This document shows, piece by piece, positions 33,981 to 42,816 of a stretch of 59,325 bases of DNA. Source of the stretch: Bradyrhizobium nivariense (GTDB lineage: Bacteria > Pseudomonadota > Alphaproteobacteria > Rhizobiales > Xanthobacteraceae); NCBI RefSeq assembly GCF_029846715.1, contig NZ_JARVWW010000045.1:1-59325 (forward strand), given 5' to 3'. Each line of letters begins with the position of its first letter. Position 1 is the stretch's first letter. The notes under the pieces were generated by a model that did no database searches, was not told the DNA's origin, and saw only the letters and a list, made by a program, of their open reading frames with translations. The position numbers and the translations under genes are program-made.

Positions 33981-35213
33981 CTAGAACCGCTCCGGCCGAT
34001 ATGGCGTCGGATCGATCGTGGGCGTCTCGCCGCTCATCATCTCCGCGAGCAGGCGCCCGGTCGCGGGGCCGAGCGTAAAGCCCTGGTGGCCGTGGCCGAA
34101 GTTCATCCAGAGACCGGGATGGCGCGGGGCAGGGCCGAGCACCGGCAGCATGTCGGGCGTGCAGGGGCGGGTGCCGAACCATGGGTCGGGCTCGACGCGC
34201 CTGCCGAGGTCGATCAGCTCGCGCGCGGAGGCTTCGGCGCTGGCGAGCTGCACGGGCGTTGCAAGCGCGTCCAGGCCGGTCAACTCCGCGCCGGTGGTGA
34301 TGCGGATGCCCTTCGCCATCGGACCCATGGCGTAGCCGCCGGCCTTGTCGACCAGCGGCAGATCGAGCGACGCGCCACCGCTGTAATGCATGTGATAGCC
34401 GCGCTTGCGCACCAGCGGAATGCGATAACCGAATTTGTGCAGGAGATCGGGCGACCACGGCCCGAGCGTCACGACGGCGTGGGCGGCGTCGATGCGTCCA
34501 AGGTCGGTCTCGACCGACCAGCCGGTCGCGGTCTGCTGCAAGGTCTGGGCATCGCCAAGCACAATGGTGCCGCCGAGGCGCTCGAACAGATCGGCATAGG
34601 CCGTGACCAGCGCGCCGGGATCGGACACGGTCCAGGTGTCGAGCCAATGGACCGCGCCGGGCAGATCGTCGCGCAGGATCGGTTCGGCCTTGGCGAGCTC
34701 GGCGCCCGAGAGCGCCCGAAACCTCACGCCGAATTCGCGCTGATCTTCTTCCGCCGCCTTGACGGCGAGATCGAACGAAGCTGCGTCGCGATGCAGATGC
34801 CGGTATCCCGCGCGGCGGATCAGATTGTCGGCATGGGCTTCGCGAATGAGGATGTCGTGCTCCGCCGTCGCGTAGGCGATCAGTCGCGCCCAGGCGTCGA
34901 TCGCCTCGCGATGCCGCTTCGGCGCCGAATGCCACCAATAACGGAGCAGGGGCTCGATATGGAGATGCAGCGACGACAGGCTGTAACGCACGTCGTTGGT
35001 GCGGCCGGTCGCGATCTTCAGGAGCGTGGCGATGTCGCGCGGCATCGGATAGGGGCGCACCGCTTCCGCCTGGATCATCCCGGCATTGCCGTAGCTGGTC
35101 TCGCGGCCCGGCTCCCTGCGGTCGATGAGCGTGACGGACCAGCCGCGCTGCTGCAGGTGCAGCGCAGCGCTGACGCCGATCATGCCGCCGCCGAGTACGA
35201 TCGCGCTTTGCAT
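33981..35213 (-). CDS. FAD-dependent oxidoreductase, D-amino-acid dehydrogenase (DadA)-like
   Basis: A 410-residue DAO-fold flavoenzyme. The start MQSAIVLGGGMIGVSAALHL is the ADP-binding loop (GxGxxG); GRETSYGNAGMIQ is the DadA-type second FAD contact, and the C-terminal FGTRPCTPDMLPVLGPAP and NFGHGHQGFTLGPATG blocks close the FAD site. The family oxidises D-amino acids, glycine derivatives or hydroxyproline to keto or imino acids and passes electrons to quinones. Downstream of amidase and MFS carrier genes on the same strand (17-base gap to the latter), it probably oxidises the product of the amidase. Confidence 0.92.
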   Translation of the reverse strand: MQSAIVLGGGMIGVSAALHLQQRGWSVTLIDRREPGRETSYGNAGMIQAEAVRPYPMPRDIATLLKIATGRTNDVRYSLSSLHLHIEPLLRYWWHSAPKRHREAIDAWARLIAYATAEHDILIREAHADNLIRRAGYRHLHRDAASFDLAVKAAEEDQREFGVRFRALSGAELAKAEPILRDDLPGAVHWLDTWTVSDPGALVTAYADLFERLGGTIVLGDAQTLQQTATGWSVETDLGRIDAAHAVVTLGPWSPDLLHKFGYRIPLVRKRGYHMHYSGGASLDLPLVDKAGGYAMGPMAKGIRITTGAELTGLDALATPVQLASAEASARELIDLGRRVEPDPWFGTRPCTPDMLPVLGPAPRHPGLWMNFGHGHQGFTLGPATGRLLAEMMSGETPTIDPTPYRPERF

Positions 35214-35230
35214 CGGGGGAAGTTCTCCTG

Positions 35231-36454
35231 TCAGGCCGTCTGCGGGGCGAGCTTCGGCTCGGCCGTGTTGATGGTTGCGGCGACCACGACGGACAACGCC
35301 GTCATCGCCACGAGGAAGCCGAAGGCGGCATCGAACGATCCGGTTCCGGTCACGATAAAGCCGATGGCGACGGGTGCGACGAAGCCCGCGCTCTGGCCGC
35401 CGAGATTGACCATGCCGATCCCGGATCCGATCTGGTCGTCGCGGAGCAGCTTGGTCGGAAGCGCAATCACCGAGGCCAGCACGAAGGATTTGAAGAAATA
35501 GACCACCGACTGGTAGGTGATCAGCATCGCGATCGTCTCCGCCTTGTACATGGCGTAGAGGAAGATGCCGGTCAATGCGGAGGCGCCGATCAGCAGATAC
35601 TTTTCGCGCTCGGCGAAGAATGTCGTCATCACCCAGCCGCCCATTGCGGTCGCAATGGTCGCCATCACGAACGGGATCGGCGCCACCACGCCGACGGTCT
35701 TGAGGTCGAGCCCACGCTGCTGGAGCAGATAGAGCGGCATCCAGGAATCCAGACCCTTGTTGACGCAGCTGAGGCCGAACCACACCACCATCAGCTGCCA
35801 CAGCAGCGGAGTCTTCATGAGCTCGCGCATCGGCGCACGGTTCTCGGCCTTCGCGGCCACGCCTGCACCGGGCTCGCCCGGACGTCCCAGATACGGGACG
35901 AAGACGAAATAGGCCACCGCGAAGACGATGCCGGCAATGCCGATCGTGTTGAAGGCATGGCGCCAGCCGAGCCAGAGGATCAACGGCGCCATGATCAGCG
36001 GCGCGACCATGCTACCGGCATAGTTGGAAGACAGCAGCAGCGCCGACATCTTCGGCCGGCTGTCCTTCTTGAACACTTCCGCGACGGCGCGAATGCTCGC
36101 CGGCGGAAAGCCGCCCTCGGCGATGCCGAAGATGAAGCGGATCGCGATCAGCGAGGTCAGCGACCAGGCAAGGCTCGTGAAGGCCGTGAACAGCGACCAC
36201 ATCACGATGGTGATGATCACCACGTATTTCGAGCCGAAGCGGTCGGAGAGCCATCCGCCCGGCACCTGCATCGCGGCATAGCCGAGGAAGAACGCGCTGA
36301 TGACGATGCCGAGATCTGCGGCCTGGAGGTTGAAGTCCTTGCCGATCTGCGCCAGCGCCAGCGAGATCGCCGCGCGGTCGACATAGGAGATGCAGTAGGC
36401 GAGATAAAGCAGGACGAATGCGACGACGCTGGTCCTCCTCGGCAATTCCGTCAT
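35231..36454 (-). CDS. MFS transporter of the anion:cation symporter (ACS) type
   Basis: A 407-residue, 12-helix carrier. The first loop motif GGWLSDRFGSKYVVI is the MFS signature A, preceded by FLLYLAYCISYVDRAAISLAL and followed by FGIAEGGFPPASIRAVAEVF, a block characteristic of the ACS family (phthalate, galactonate, sialate and similar organic anions). A central loop separates the two six-helix halves. It lies between the amidase and the DadA-like gene in one orientation, and is the likely importer of their substrate. Confidence 0.92.
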   Translation of the reverse strand: MTELPRRTSVVAFVLLYLAYCISYVDRAAISLALAQIGKDFNLQAADLGIVISAFFLGYAAMQVPGGWLSDRFGSKYVVIITIVMWSLFTAFTSLAWSLTSLIAIRFIFGIAEGGFPPASIRAVAEVFKKDSRPKMSALLLSSNYAGSMVAPLIMAPLILWLGWRHAFNTIGIAGIVFAVAYFVFVPYLGRPGEPGAGVAAKAENRAPMRELMKTPLLWQLMVVWFGLSCVNKGLDSWMPLYLLQQRGLDLKTVGVVAPIPFVMATIATAMGGWVMTTFFAEREKYLLIGASALTGIFLYAMYKAETIAMLITYQSVVYFFKSFVLASVIALPTKLLRDDQIGSGIGMVNLGGQSAGFVAPVAIGFIVTGTGSFDAAFGFLVAMTALSVVVAATINTAEPKLAPQTA

Positions 36455-36533
36455 CCTCGTCTCCGTTGCGCCGGCGCTGCAGCTAGGGCTGGCTTCGGGT
36501 CATTGCCACGTTCTGGTCATTCCCAAATTCTGT

Positions 36534-38036
36534 TCATTCCCAGATCAGGAATCCGGGTGCCGCCGACAGCGGCGGCGCCGCGGCAAGCCGCGCCAGATCG
36601 GGCGCCGGCCGGCACAATTGCGCGTCGCCGGCGAACGCCGCTTCGAGGCTCGCGGCCACCGAGAGCACGGCGGCGTCGCCGCCACGCGGACCGACGATCT
36701 GGAGGCCGAAAGGCAGCCCGGCTTCATCGAGGCCGAGAGGAATGCTGATCGCGGGATGGCCGGGAAGCGTGACCGCATAAGCGAGCGCGAGCCAATGGAA
36801 GTAGGATTTCGTAGGTACCCCGTCGATCTCCGCGGGATGGGGCTCCGACCACGGCCGCGGACTGAGCGTGATGGTCGGGCTGATCAGCACGTCGCAGCTT
36901 TCGAAGAAGCTTTGCCAGGCGCGATAGATCCGTGTCTGCGTCGTTGCGGCGCGCGCGTGATCTTCCAGCGTGTAGCCGAGGCCCTCCTCGACATTGGCGC
37001 GGACATTGGGGCCGAGCATCTCGGGCCGCTCTTTGTAGTTCTTGCCGTGTGTCGCCAGGAACATGCCTGCGCGCAGCACGGCGAAGGCGTCGTCGGCGCC
37101 GGAGCAATCCGGCGTCGCCTCGCGGCATGCGGCGAAGAGCGGTGCAAGCTTGCCTACGCGGCGACGGAACACGCGCCGGATCGCCTGCTCGGTCGGGGCG
37201 AAACCAAAGTCCTCGGTGAAGGCGAGGCGCAGCTTGCCGAGTTCGGCGGGGCGCGGGGTGGCCCAGCGCTCGGCGCGAGCGCGCAAGGGCTCGCCGGGCA
37301 GCGTATAGGCGAGCGGATCGCGGGCATCGTCGCTCGCCATCACCGACAGCATCAGCGCGGTGTCGGCGACATTGCGTGCCATCGGCCCGTCGGTCGACAA
37401 ATTGGACCAGCCGAATGCGCGCTTCTCGCTGGCCACGAGGCCGTAGGACGGACGCATGCCGACAATGCCGGCGAAGCCCGCCGGATTGCGCAAGGAGCCA
37501 CCGGTGTCCGAGCCCGAGGCGAGCGGGGCCATGCCGCAGGCGAGCGCCACCGCCGAGCCGCCGGAGGAGCCGGCCGCCGAGCGCACGGGATCAAAGGGAT
37601 TGCCGGTCGCGCCGAACACGGGGTTGCGGGTGTTGCCGCCGGCCGCCCATTCCGGTGTGTTGGTCTTGCCGAAGACGATGGCGCCAGCCGCGCGCAGCCG
37701 CGCGACCGAGCCTTGGTCCGCGACCGGAACGTTGTCCCTGAGCAACGGGCTGCCATAGGTGGTGCGCAGGCGAGCGGTATCCTGGGTGTCCTTGATGAGA
37801 ACGGGGAGCCCGTGGAGCGCGCCCCGATCCTCGCCGCGGAGGATGGCGGCCTCGGCTTCCCTGGCGGCGGCGCGAGCGCCGGGCTCGTCCAGCGTCACGA
37901 CGGCGTTGACGGCGGGATTGACGGTGGCGATCCGCGACAGGCAGGAATCCAGCAGCTCGACGGGCGAGATTTCCCGGGCGGCCAGGCGGAGGCGCAGCTC
38001 AACGGCACTGGAATCGCAAAGTTCGGACAATGCCAA
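36534..38036 (-). CDS. Amidase (amidase-signature family)
   Basis: A 500-residue amidase-signature enzyme hydrolysing a carboxamide. The Ser-cisSer-Lys triad is visible: Lys in LHGLPVLIKDTQD, and the two Ser in GSSGGSAVALACGMAPLASG and SDTGGSLRNPAGFAG. The start is a TTG at 38036, or a second TTG at 38030 with better spacing from AAAGGGG. A 15-bp palindrome lies just upstream, overlapping the probable 5' UTR. It is the first gene of the amidase-MFS-DadA unit and is divergent from the XRE-cupin regulator. The substrate is unknown; aryl- or acyl-amides are typical. Confidence 0.93.
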   Translation of the reverse strand: MALSELCDSSAVELRLRLAAREISPVELLDSCLSRIATVNPAVNAVVTLDEPGARAAAREAEAAILRGEDRGALHGLPVLIKDTQDTARLRTTYGSPLLRDNVPVADQGSVARLRAAGAIVFGKTNTPEWAAGGNTRNPVFGATGNPFDPVRSAAGSSGGSAVALACGMAPLASGSDTGGSLRNPAGFAGIVGMRPSYGLVASEKRAFGWSNLSTDGPMARNVADTALMLSVMASDDARDPLAYTLPGEPLRARAERWATPRPAELGKLRLAFTEDFGFAPTEQAIRRVFRRRVGKLAPLFAACREATPDCSGADDAFAVLRAGMFLATHGKNYKERPEMLGPNVRANVEEGLGYTLEDHARAATTQTRIYRAWQSFFESCDVLISPTITLSPRPWSEPHPAEIDGVPTKSYFHWLALAYAVTLPGHPAISIPLGLDEAGLPFGLQIVGPRGGDAAVLSVAASLEAAFAGDAQLCRPAPDLARLAAAPPLSAAPGFLIWE

Positions 38037-38040
38037 CCCC

Positions 38041-38055
38041 TTTCAAATTTTGAAA
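38041..38055. promoter_or_regulatory. 15-bp perfect palindrome, candidate operator
   Basis: TTTCAAATTTTGAAA is a perfect inverted repeat (7-1-7) five bases upstream of the amidase start codon and 185 bases from the regulator gene; a natural binding site for the divergent XRE-cupin protein. Confidence 0.5.
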
Positions 38056-38239
38056 ACGATTTAGCATATCGGAAAGTGGAGACCGCGCATCAATATTCGT
38101 CAGATATGGCTGTTTCATGCGCAAATGCTGGTGTTCTTGCCCAAGCGGCGACCAAATGGCGACCCCCGGGATCGACTACCGCCGAAAAGATTAGATGGAT
38201 CGGTCAACAATTTTTCCGCCGCCGTGGTAGCCTTGCTGC

Positions 38240-38923
38240 ATGAGCGAAATCATGACGACGCCGGAGGGCGCCAATTCCCAGCTCGGCCAATGCCTCAAGG
38301 CTGCCCGTCAGGCCCGCGGCCTGACGCTCAAGCAGGTGGCGGAGCGGACCGGCATGGCGCTGTCGACCCTGTCCAAGGTCGAGAACGGTCTGATGTCGCT
38401 GACCTACGACAAGCTGCTCCAGCTCACCTCGGGCTTGAAGATGGAGATCGCCGAGCTGTTCAATCCGGCGCCCCCGCGTCCCGAACAGAGCCGGCCGGTC
38501 ACGGCCCGACGGAGCATCAGCCGGGCCGGGCAGGGGCAGGTGATCACGACCGGCTTCTACACCTACACGTATCAATGCACCGATCTGATCGGCAAACGCA
38601 TGGTGCCGATCCTGGCCGAAGTCCGGGCGCGCTCGCTGGAGGAGTTCGGCCCGCTGCTGCGCCATGCCGGCGAGGAATATTTTGTGGTGACGAGCGGACG
38701 CGTCGCCGTCCACACCGAGTTCTACGCGCCGGAGATCCTGGGTGAGGGCGACGGCATCTATCTCGACAGCACCATGGGCCACGCCTACCTCAACGCCGGC
38801 GATGCGCCTTCTGCGAAAGGAGTCTGCCTCTGCACCAGCGAGGCGCCTGATCTCTATGATCAGCTCCGCCGGATCGCATCGCGCGACATGGCGCCGATCG
38901 AGGACGATCCGCCGTCGCACTGA
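38240..38923 (+). CDS. XRE-family regulator with C-terminal cupin domain
   Basis: A 227-residue regulator. The HTH occupies residues 14-70 (LKAARQARGLTLKQVAERTG, ALSTLSKVENGLMSLTYDKL), and the cupin barrel residues 140-205 (EEFGPLLRHAGEEYFVVTSG, GDGIYLDSTMGHAYLNAG). This architecture typically controls an adjacent transport and amino-acid catabolic unit, with the cupin binding the effector. It is divergent from the amidase-MFS-DadA genes, its probable targets. It ends at a strong bidirectional terminator shared with rne. Confidence 0.92.
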   Translation: MSEIMTTPEGANSQLGQCLKAARQARGLTLKQVAERTGMALSTLSKVENGLMSLTYDKLLQLTSGLKMEIAELFNPAPPRPEQSRPVTARRSISRAGQGQVITTGFYTYTYQCTDLIGKRMVPILAEVRARSLEEFGPLLRHAGEEYFVVTSGRVAVHTEFYAPEILGEGDGIYLDSTMGHAYLNAGDAPSAKGVCLCTSEAPDLYDQLRRIASRDMAPIEDDPPSH

Positions 38924-38948
38924 AGTCGATAAAGAGAGCGCGAAACGG

Positions 38949-38977
38949 AAAACGCCCGGCCAAGGCCGGGCGTTTTT
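38949..38977. terminator. Bidirectional terminator between the cupin regulator and rne
   Basis: AACGCCCGGCC and GGCCGGGCGTT pair with a two-base AA at the centre; T-runs follow on the plus strand and A-runs precede, so both converging transcripts can stop here. Confidence 0.9.
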
Positions 38978-38989
38978 GATTGGGCTCGT

Positions 38990-41900
38990 CTATTCGCCGC
39001 CGCCGAAGCGGCGCGACCACCAGCCGGCGCGGCGCGGTGCGGCCGACGTTTCGCTTGCCGCTTCCGGCGCGGGCTCCGGAGCCGGCGCGGGCGGGGCAAC
39101 CGGTTCGATGGTCTGCGCCGCCGGCTCGCTCTGGCTGCTCGACAGGAAGCTCACCTTTTCCCGAACAGTAGAACGGCGTCGTGCGGCCTTGTCGTCGGCG
39201 GGCTCTTCGTCCGCGGCAGCAGGAGCAGGCTGGGCTGTTGCCTCAATCCGTGCCTCGGCGCGCGGCTCGGGCTGGGTGACCTGAGGCTCTGAAGGGTGCT
39301 CGGCCTGCGCGATCGAGGGCGCAGCCTCGCCGCCAAAACCGTCGAAATCGGCGACTGCGTCGGTCACTTCCGACGGCGCATTGGCGGCGAGCTCGTCGCC
39401 GATGGAGCCGGCGAGACCTTCCTCGCCAGGACCGCGCCGGCGGCGTCCGCCACGGCGACCACGCCGGCGGCGACGGTCGGCGCTGCCCTGCTGCTCACCG
39501 CGGGCTGCCTGTTCCTCGCCTTCCTCGCCGTCCTGCTCGGCTTCTGCATCCTCTTCGCCTTCGCCGGCCGTCACGGCCGTCTCGGCTATAGCGGGAGCGC
39601 CATCCTCGCGCGGCTCCTCGTCGCGCTGGCCACCGCGGCCACGGCGGCGACGGCGACGCTTGCGGCGCTGGCCGTCCTGCTCGGAAGCGGCGTCGCCTGC
39701 GGCCTGCTCCTCGGTGAGACCTTCGGTCTCCTCGGTCTCGACCTCGGATTCGGTCTCCGGATCGAACTCCTCGTCGTCATAAGCTTCTTCGGCCAAGGGC
39801 GGCGGGCTTGCGGCCGCCTGCGCCGCCAGCAGAGCCTTGGCGGCTTCGAGCGTATGCACCTGCTCGCCGCGGTCGATGACATAGGCCTGCGGTCCGCTGA
39901 CGCTCGCATCGGCGATGACCGCCAACGTGACCTTGAAGCCGTTCTCGAGGTCGCGCAGATGGCCGCGCTTGTGGTTCAGCACATAGAGCGCGACATCGGT
40001 GCGGGTGCGGACCACGAGATTGTGGGTCGCGCCCTTCATCAGGATCTCTTCGAGGCCGCGCAGCAACTGGAGCGCAACCGAGGACACCGAGCGCACATGG
40101 CCGGTGCCGCCGCAATGCGCGCAGGGATCGGTCGAGGACTCCAGCACGCTGGCGCGGATGCGCTGGCGCGACATCTCGAGCAGGCCGAAATGCGAGATGC
40201 GTCCGACCTGGATCCGCGCGCGGTCCTGCCGGAGGCAATCGGACAGCTTGCGTTCGACCGCGCGATTGTTGCGCTTCTCGTCCATGTCGATGAAGTCGAT
40301 GACGATCAGGCCGGCGAGGTCGCGCAGCCGAAGCTGACGCGCGACCTCTTCGGAGGCCTCGAGATTGGTCTTGAGCGCGGTGTCCTCGATATGATGCTCG
40401 CGCGTCGAGCGTCCGGAGTTGACGTCGATCGAGACCAGCGCTTCGGTCTGGTTGATCACGATGTAGCCGCCGGAGCGCAACTGCACGGTCGGCGAGAACA
40501 TCGCATCCAGCTGGCTTTCGACGCCCATGCGCGAGAACAGCGGCTGACCGTCGCGATACTGCCTCACCGCGCTCACGTTGGCGGGCATCAGCATCTTCAT
40601 GAAGTCGCGCGCTTCGCGGTAGCCGGATTCACCGGCAACTGAGATCTCGTCGATCTCCTTGTTGTAGAGGTCGCGCAGCGAGCGCTTGATCAGCGAGCCT
40701 TCCTCGTAGACGAGGGTCGGGGCCTGCGACTTCAGCGTCATGTCGCGCACCGTCTCCCACATCCGGATCAGGTACTCGAAGTCGCGCTTGATCTCGGGCT
40801 TGGTGCGGGCGGCACCCGCCGTGCGCAGAATGATCCCCATGCCCTCGGGCACGTCGAGATCCTGCACCACTTCCTTCAGGCGCGAACGGTCCTGCGCGCT
40901 CGTGATCTTGCGGCTGATGCCGCCGCCGCGCGCGGTGTTCGGCATCAATACGGCGTAGCGGCCGGCGAGCGAGAGGTAGGTCGTCAGCGCCGCGCCCTTG
41001 TTGCCGCGCTCTTCCTTGACGACCTGCACCAGCATCACCTGCCGGCGCTTGATGACTTCCTGGATCTTGTACTGGCGGCGTGGACGGAAGCTGCGCTCCG
41101 GCACCTCCTCCAGCACATCGTCGCCGCCGACGGATTCAACGACGTCCTCTTCGGCTTCCTCGTCGTCTTCGTCTTCGTCGTCGTCCTCGGCCATCGCTTC
41201 GGATTGGTGATGCAGAGCCTCGGCGCGCTCGCCGGCGGCGTACACGGCGTCGGCCGGTTCGGCCGCCGATGTCACGGCTTCGGCGAGAGCCTCGGCGTAT
41301 GCTTCGGAGGCAACCTCCTGCGGCCCGGCAACGGCCTCGGTGGCGACCGCGGGCTCGGCGCCGATTGCTGCGACAGGCGCTGGCGTCTCGTCGGCATGAT
41401 CATGGTCGTGATGATCGTGCTCGCCGTGATGACCATGGTCGTCGTGATCGTGGGCGTGATGATCGTCACCATGGGCATGATGATGGTCGTCGTGCCCATG
41501 TCCTTCATGACCATGTCCTTCATGACCATGTCCTTCATGATCATGTCCTTCGTGATCATGTCCTTCGTGATCATGTCCTTCGTGGTCGTGATGATCGTGG
41601 CCTTCGTGCTCGCCGTGATGCTCCGCGCCGGCGTGCAGGTGCTCGCCCTCGTGCGAAGCGCCCTCGGGCAGGGCTTCGCCCTGGACCGGCTGGGCCGCGG
41701 GATCGGCGCCTTCGACGATGTCGCTGCGGACGCGTTCGCCATGACTACGGCGGCGGGAGTTGCGGTGGCGCGAACGGCGCCGGCCGTGGGAGCGATTCTC
41801 GCTCTCTTCCTCGGCCTCGCGATGGGCCTGCTCCTCGGCTTCGATCAGTGCCTGCCGGTCGGCAACCGGGATTTGGTAGTAATCGGGATGGATTTCGCTG

Positions 41901-42112
41901 AAGGCGAGGAAGCCGTGGCGGTTGCCGCCATATTCGATGAAGGCGGCCTGGAGCGAGGGTTCGACCCGGGTGACCTTGGCGAGGTAGATGTTCCCGCGTA
42001 GTTGCTTGCGTTGCGCGGTCTCGAAATCAAACTCTTCGACGCGATTGCCGCGGACCACGACGACCCGGGTCTCTTCCGGGTGGGTTGCATCGATCAACAT
42101 CTTGTTGGGCAT
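38990..42112 (-). CDS. rne: Ribonuclease E/G
   Basis: The essential endoribonuclease of mRNA decay and rRNA processing, 1040 aa. The N-terminal half of the S1 domain (NKMLIDATHPEETRVVVVRG) is split from the second half (RRQYKIQEVIKRRQVMLVQV) by a 260-residue insertion: basic (to about 135), histidine-rich (about 160-240, dozens of His in HDHEGH repeats) and acidic (about 305-325). The catalytic Asp residues are in VSIDVNSGRS (about 562) and LIVIDFIDMDEKR (about 607), and the zinc-link in CAHCGGTGH (about 665). The C-terminal 290 residues are a Glu- and Arg-rich disordered scaffold. It has a long 5' intergenic region, where autoregulation would act. Confidence 0.96.
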   Translation of the reverse strand: MPNKMLIDATHPEETRVVVVRGNRVEEFDFETAQRKQLRGNIYLAKVTRVEPSLQAAFIEYGGNRHGFLAFSEIHPDYYQIPVADRQALIEAEEQAHREAEEESENRSHGRRRSRHRNSRRRSHGERVRSDIVEGADPAAQPVQGEALPEGASHEGEHLHAGAEHHGEHEGHDHHDHEGHDHEGHDHEGHDHEGHGHEGHGHEGHGHDDHHHAHGDDHHAHDHDDHGHHGEHDHHDHDHADETPAPVAAIGAEPAVATEAVAGPQEVASEAYAEALAEAVTSAAEPADAVYAAGERAEALHHQSEAMAEDDDEDEDDEEAEEDVVESVGGDDVLEEVPERSFRPRRQYKIQEVIKRRQVMLVQVVKEERGNKGAALTTYLSLAGRYAVLMPNTARGGGISRKITSAQDRSRLKEVVQDLDVPEGMGIILRTAGAARTKPEIKRDFEYLIRMWETVRDMTLKSQAPTLVYEEGSLIKRSLRDLYNKEIDEISVAGESGYREARDFMKMLMPANVSAVRQYRDGQPLFSRMGVESQLDAMFSPTVQLRSGGYIVINQTEALVSIDVNSGRSTREHHIEDTALKTNLEASEEVARQLRLRDLAGLIVIDFIDMDEKRNNRAVERKLSDCLRQDRARIQVGRISHFGLLEMSRQRIRASVLESSTDPCAHCGGTGHVRSVSSVALQLLRGLEEILMKGATHNLVVRTRTDVALYVLNHKRGHLRDLENGFKVTLAVIADASVSGPQAYVIDRGEQVHTLEAAKALLAAQAAASPPPLAEEAYDDEEFDPETESEVETEETEGLTEEQAAGDAASEQDGQRRKRRRRRRGRGGQRDEEPREDGAPAIAETAVTAGEGEEDAEAEQDGEEGEEQAARGEQQGSADRRRRRGRRGGRRRRGPGEEGLAGSIGDELAANAPSEVTDAVADFDGFGGEAAPSIAQAEHPSEPQVTQPEPRAEARIEATAQPAPAAADEEPADDKAARRRSTVREKVSFLSSSQSEPAAQTIEPVAPPAPAPEPAPEAASETSAAPRRAGWWSRRFGGGE

Positions 42113-42816
42113 GTCTTAACTCTTGGCGGCGGCGGGCGCTATTCACCGTGGGCGCCATCAGCGCTGCCGGGTGACGCGACGGTCCACCTGATTCGGGGGT
42201 GAGGGGAAGGCCGAAACGCCGTCTCTCGCGCGTTGCCGAACCGGAAGCCGGAAGACCAAAGTGGCGCGCGGGATTGTTACTCCGCAGCGTCGCGAATGGT
42301 CCTTCAGAATTGGTCGGCACAGTCTGGCGCATCAAGCGTCGGCCCGTATGAAACATTGGGCGGCGGGGCCGCCCCTCAATCAGTTGCTGCTGGCCAGGCA
42401 TGGCGCGAGCGCGCTCGCCTTGGGTATTACGAACCGCTCCCTTGGGATTAAGGGACCGGGTAACGGGTTGCGCCGCTGTCAGAACGTCCCGGAAACGTGG
42501 TGGTAACCGGGGACCGTCCGCCGCCGGGGCTTTGCCCCGCTCCACCTCGCTGCCGCGCACCGCGCTGGACTTAGAGGGGAACGGAAAAACGCTGGAATTC
42601 CCAAACCTTGAGAGTTCCGGCGCTGCACCGGGAGGCTGAATGCGACACAGCCGGAAATATCGGCCGTCAGCATTCCGTACATACGTGGATTGGGCCATCC
42701 GTGCAAGGAGCGTCGCACGGCGGTCACAGTCAGCGAATTTCGCGCATCTGTCATTAAGGATCGTTTAACCCTGTGGTTCTATTGCCTTAAAAAGGCTGCT
42801 CGGAGGCACGGAATCG
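42113..42816. other. Divergent intergenic region with the rne leader
   Basis: No gene supported in about 700 bases. A GC-rich hairpin (TTGGGCGG...CCGCCCCTCAA, 42356-42379) lies about 245 bases upstream of rne and could be part of a structured leader, as expected for a gene whose enzyme usually cleaves its own message. Confidence 0.5.

Noticed and set aside
41500..41590. CRISPR-like periodic repeats
   Set aside because: The 15-bp periodicity encodes HDHEGH repeats in frame inside RNase E; there are no spacers.
42233..42639. Short open frames of 70-80 codons in the rne/amidase intergenic region
   Set aside because: No ribosome-binding sites, family resemblance or coding-like composition.
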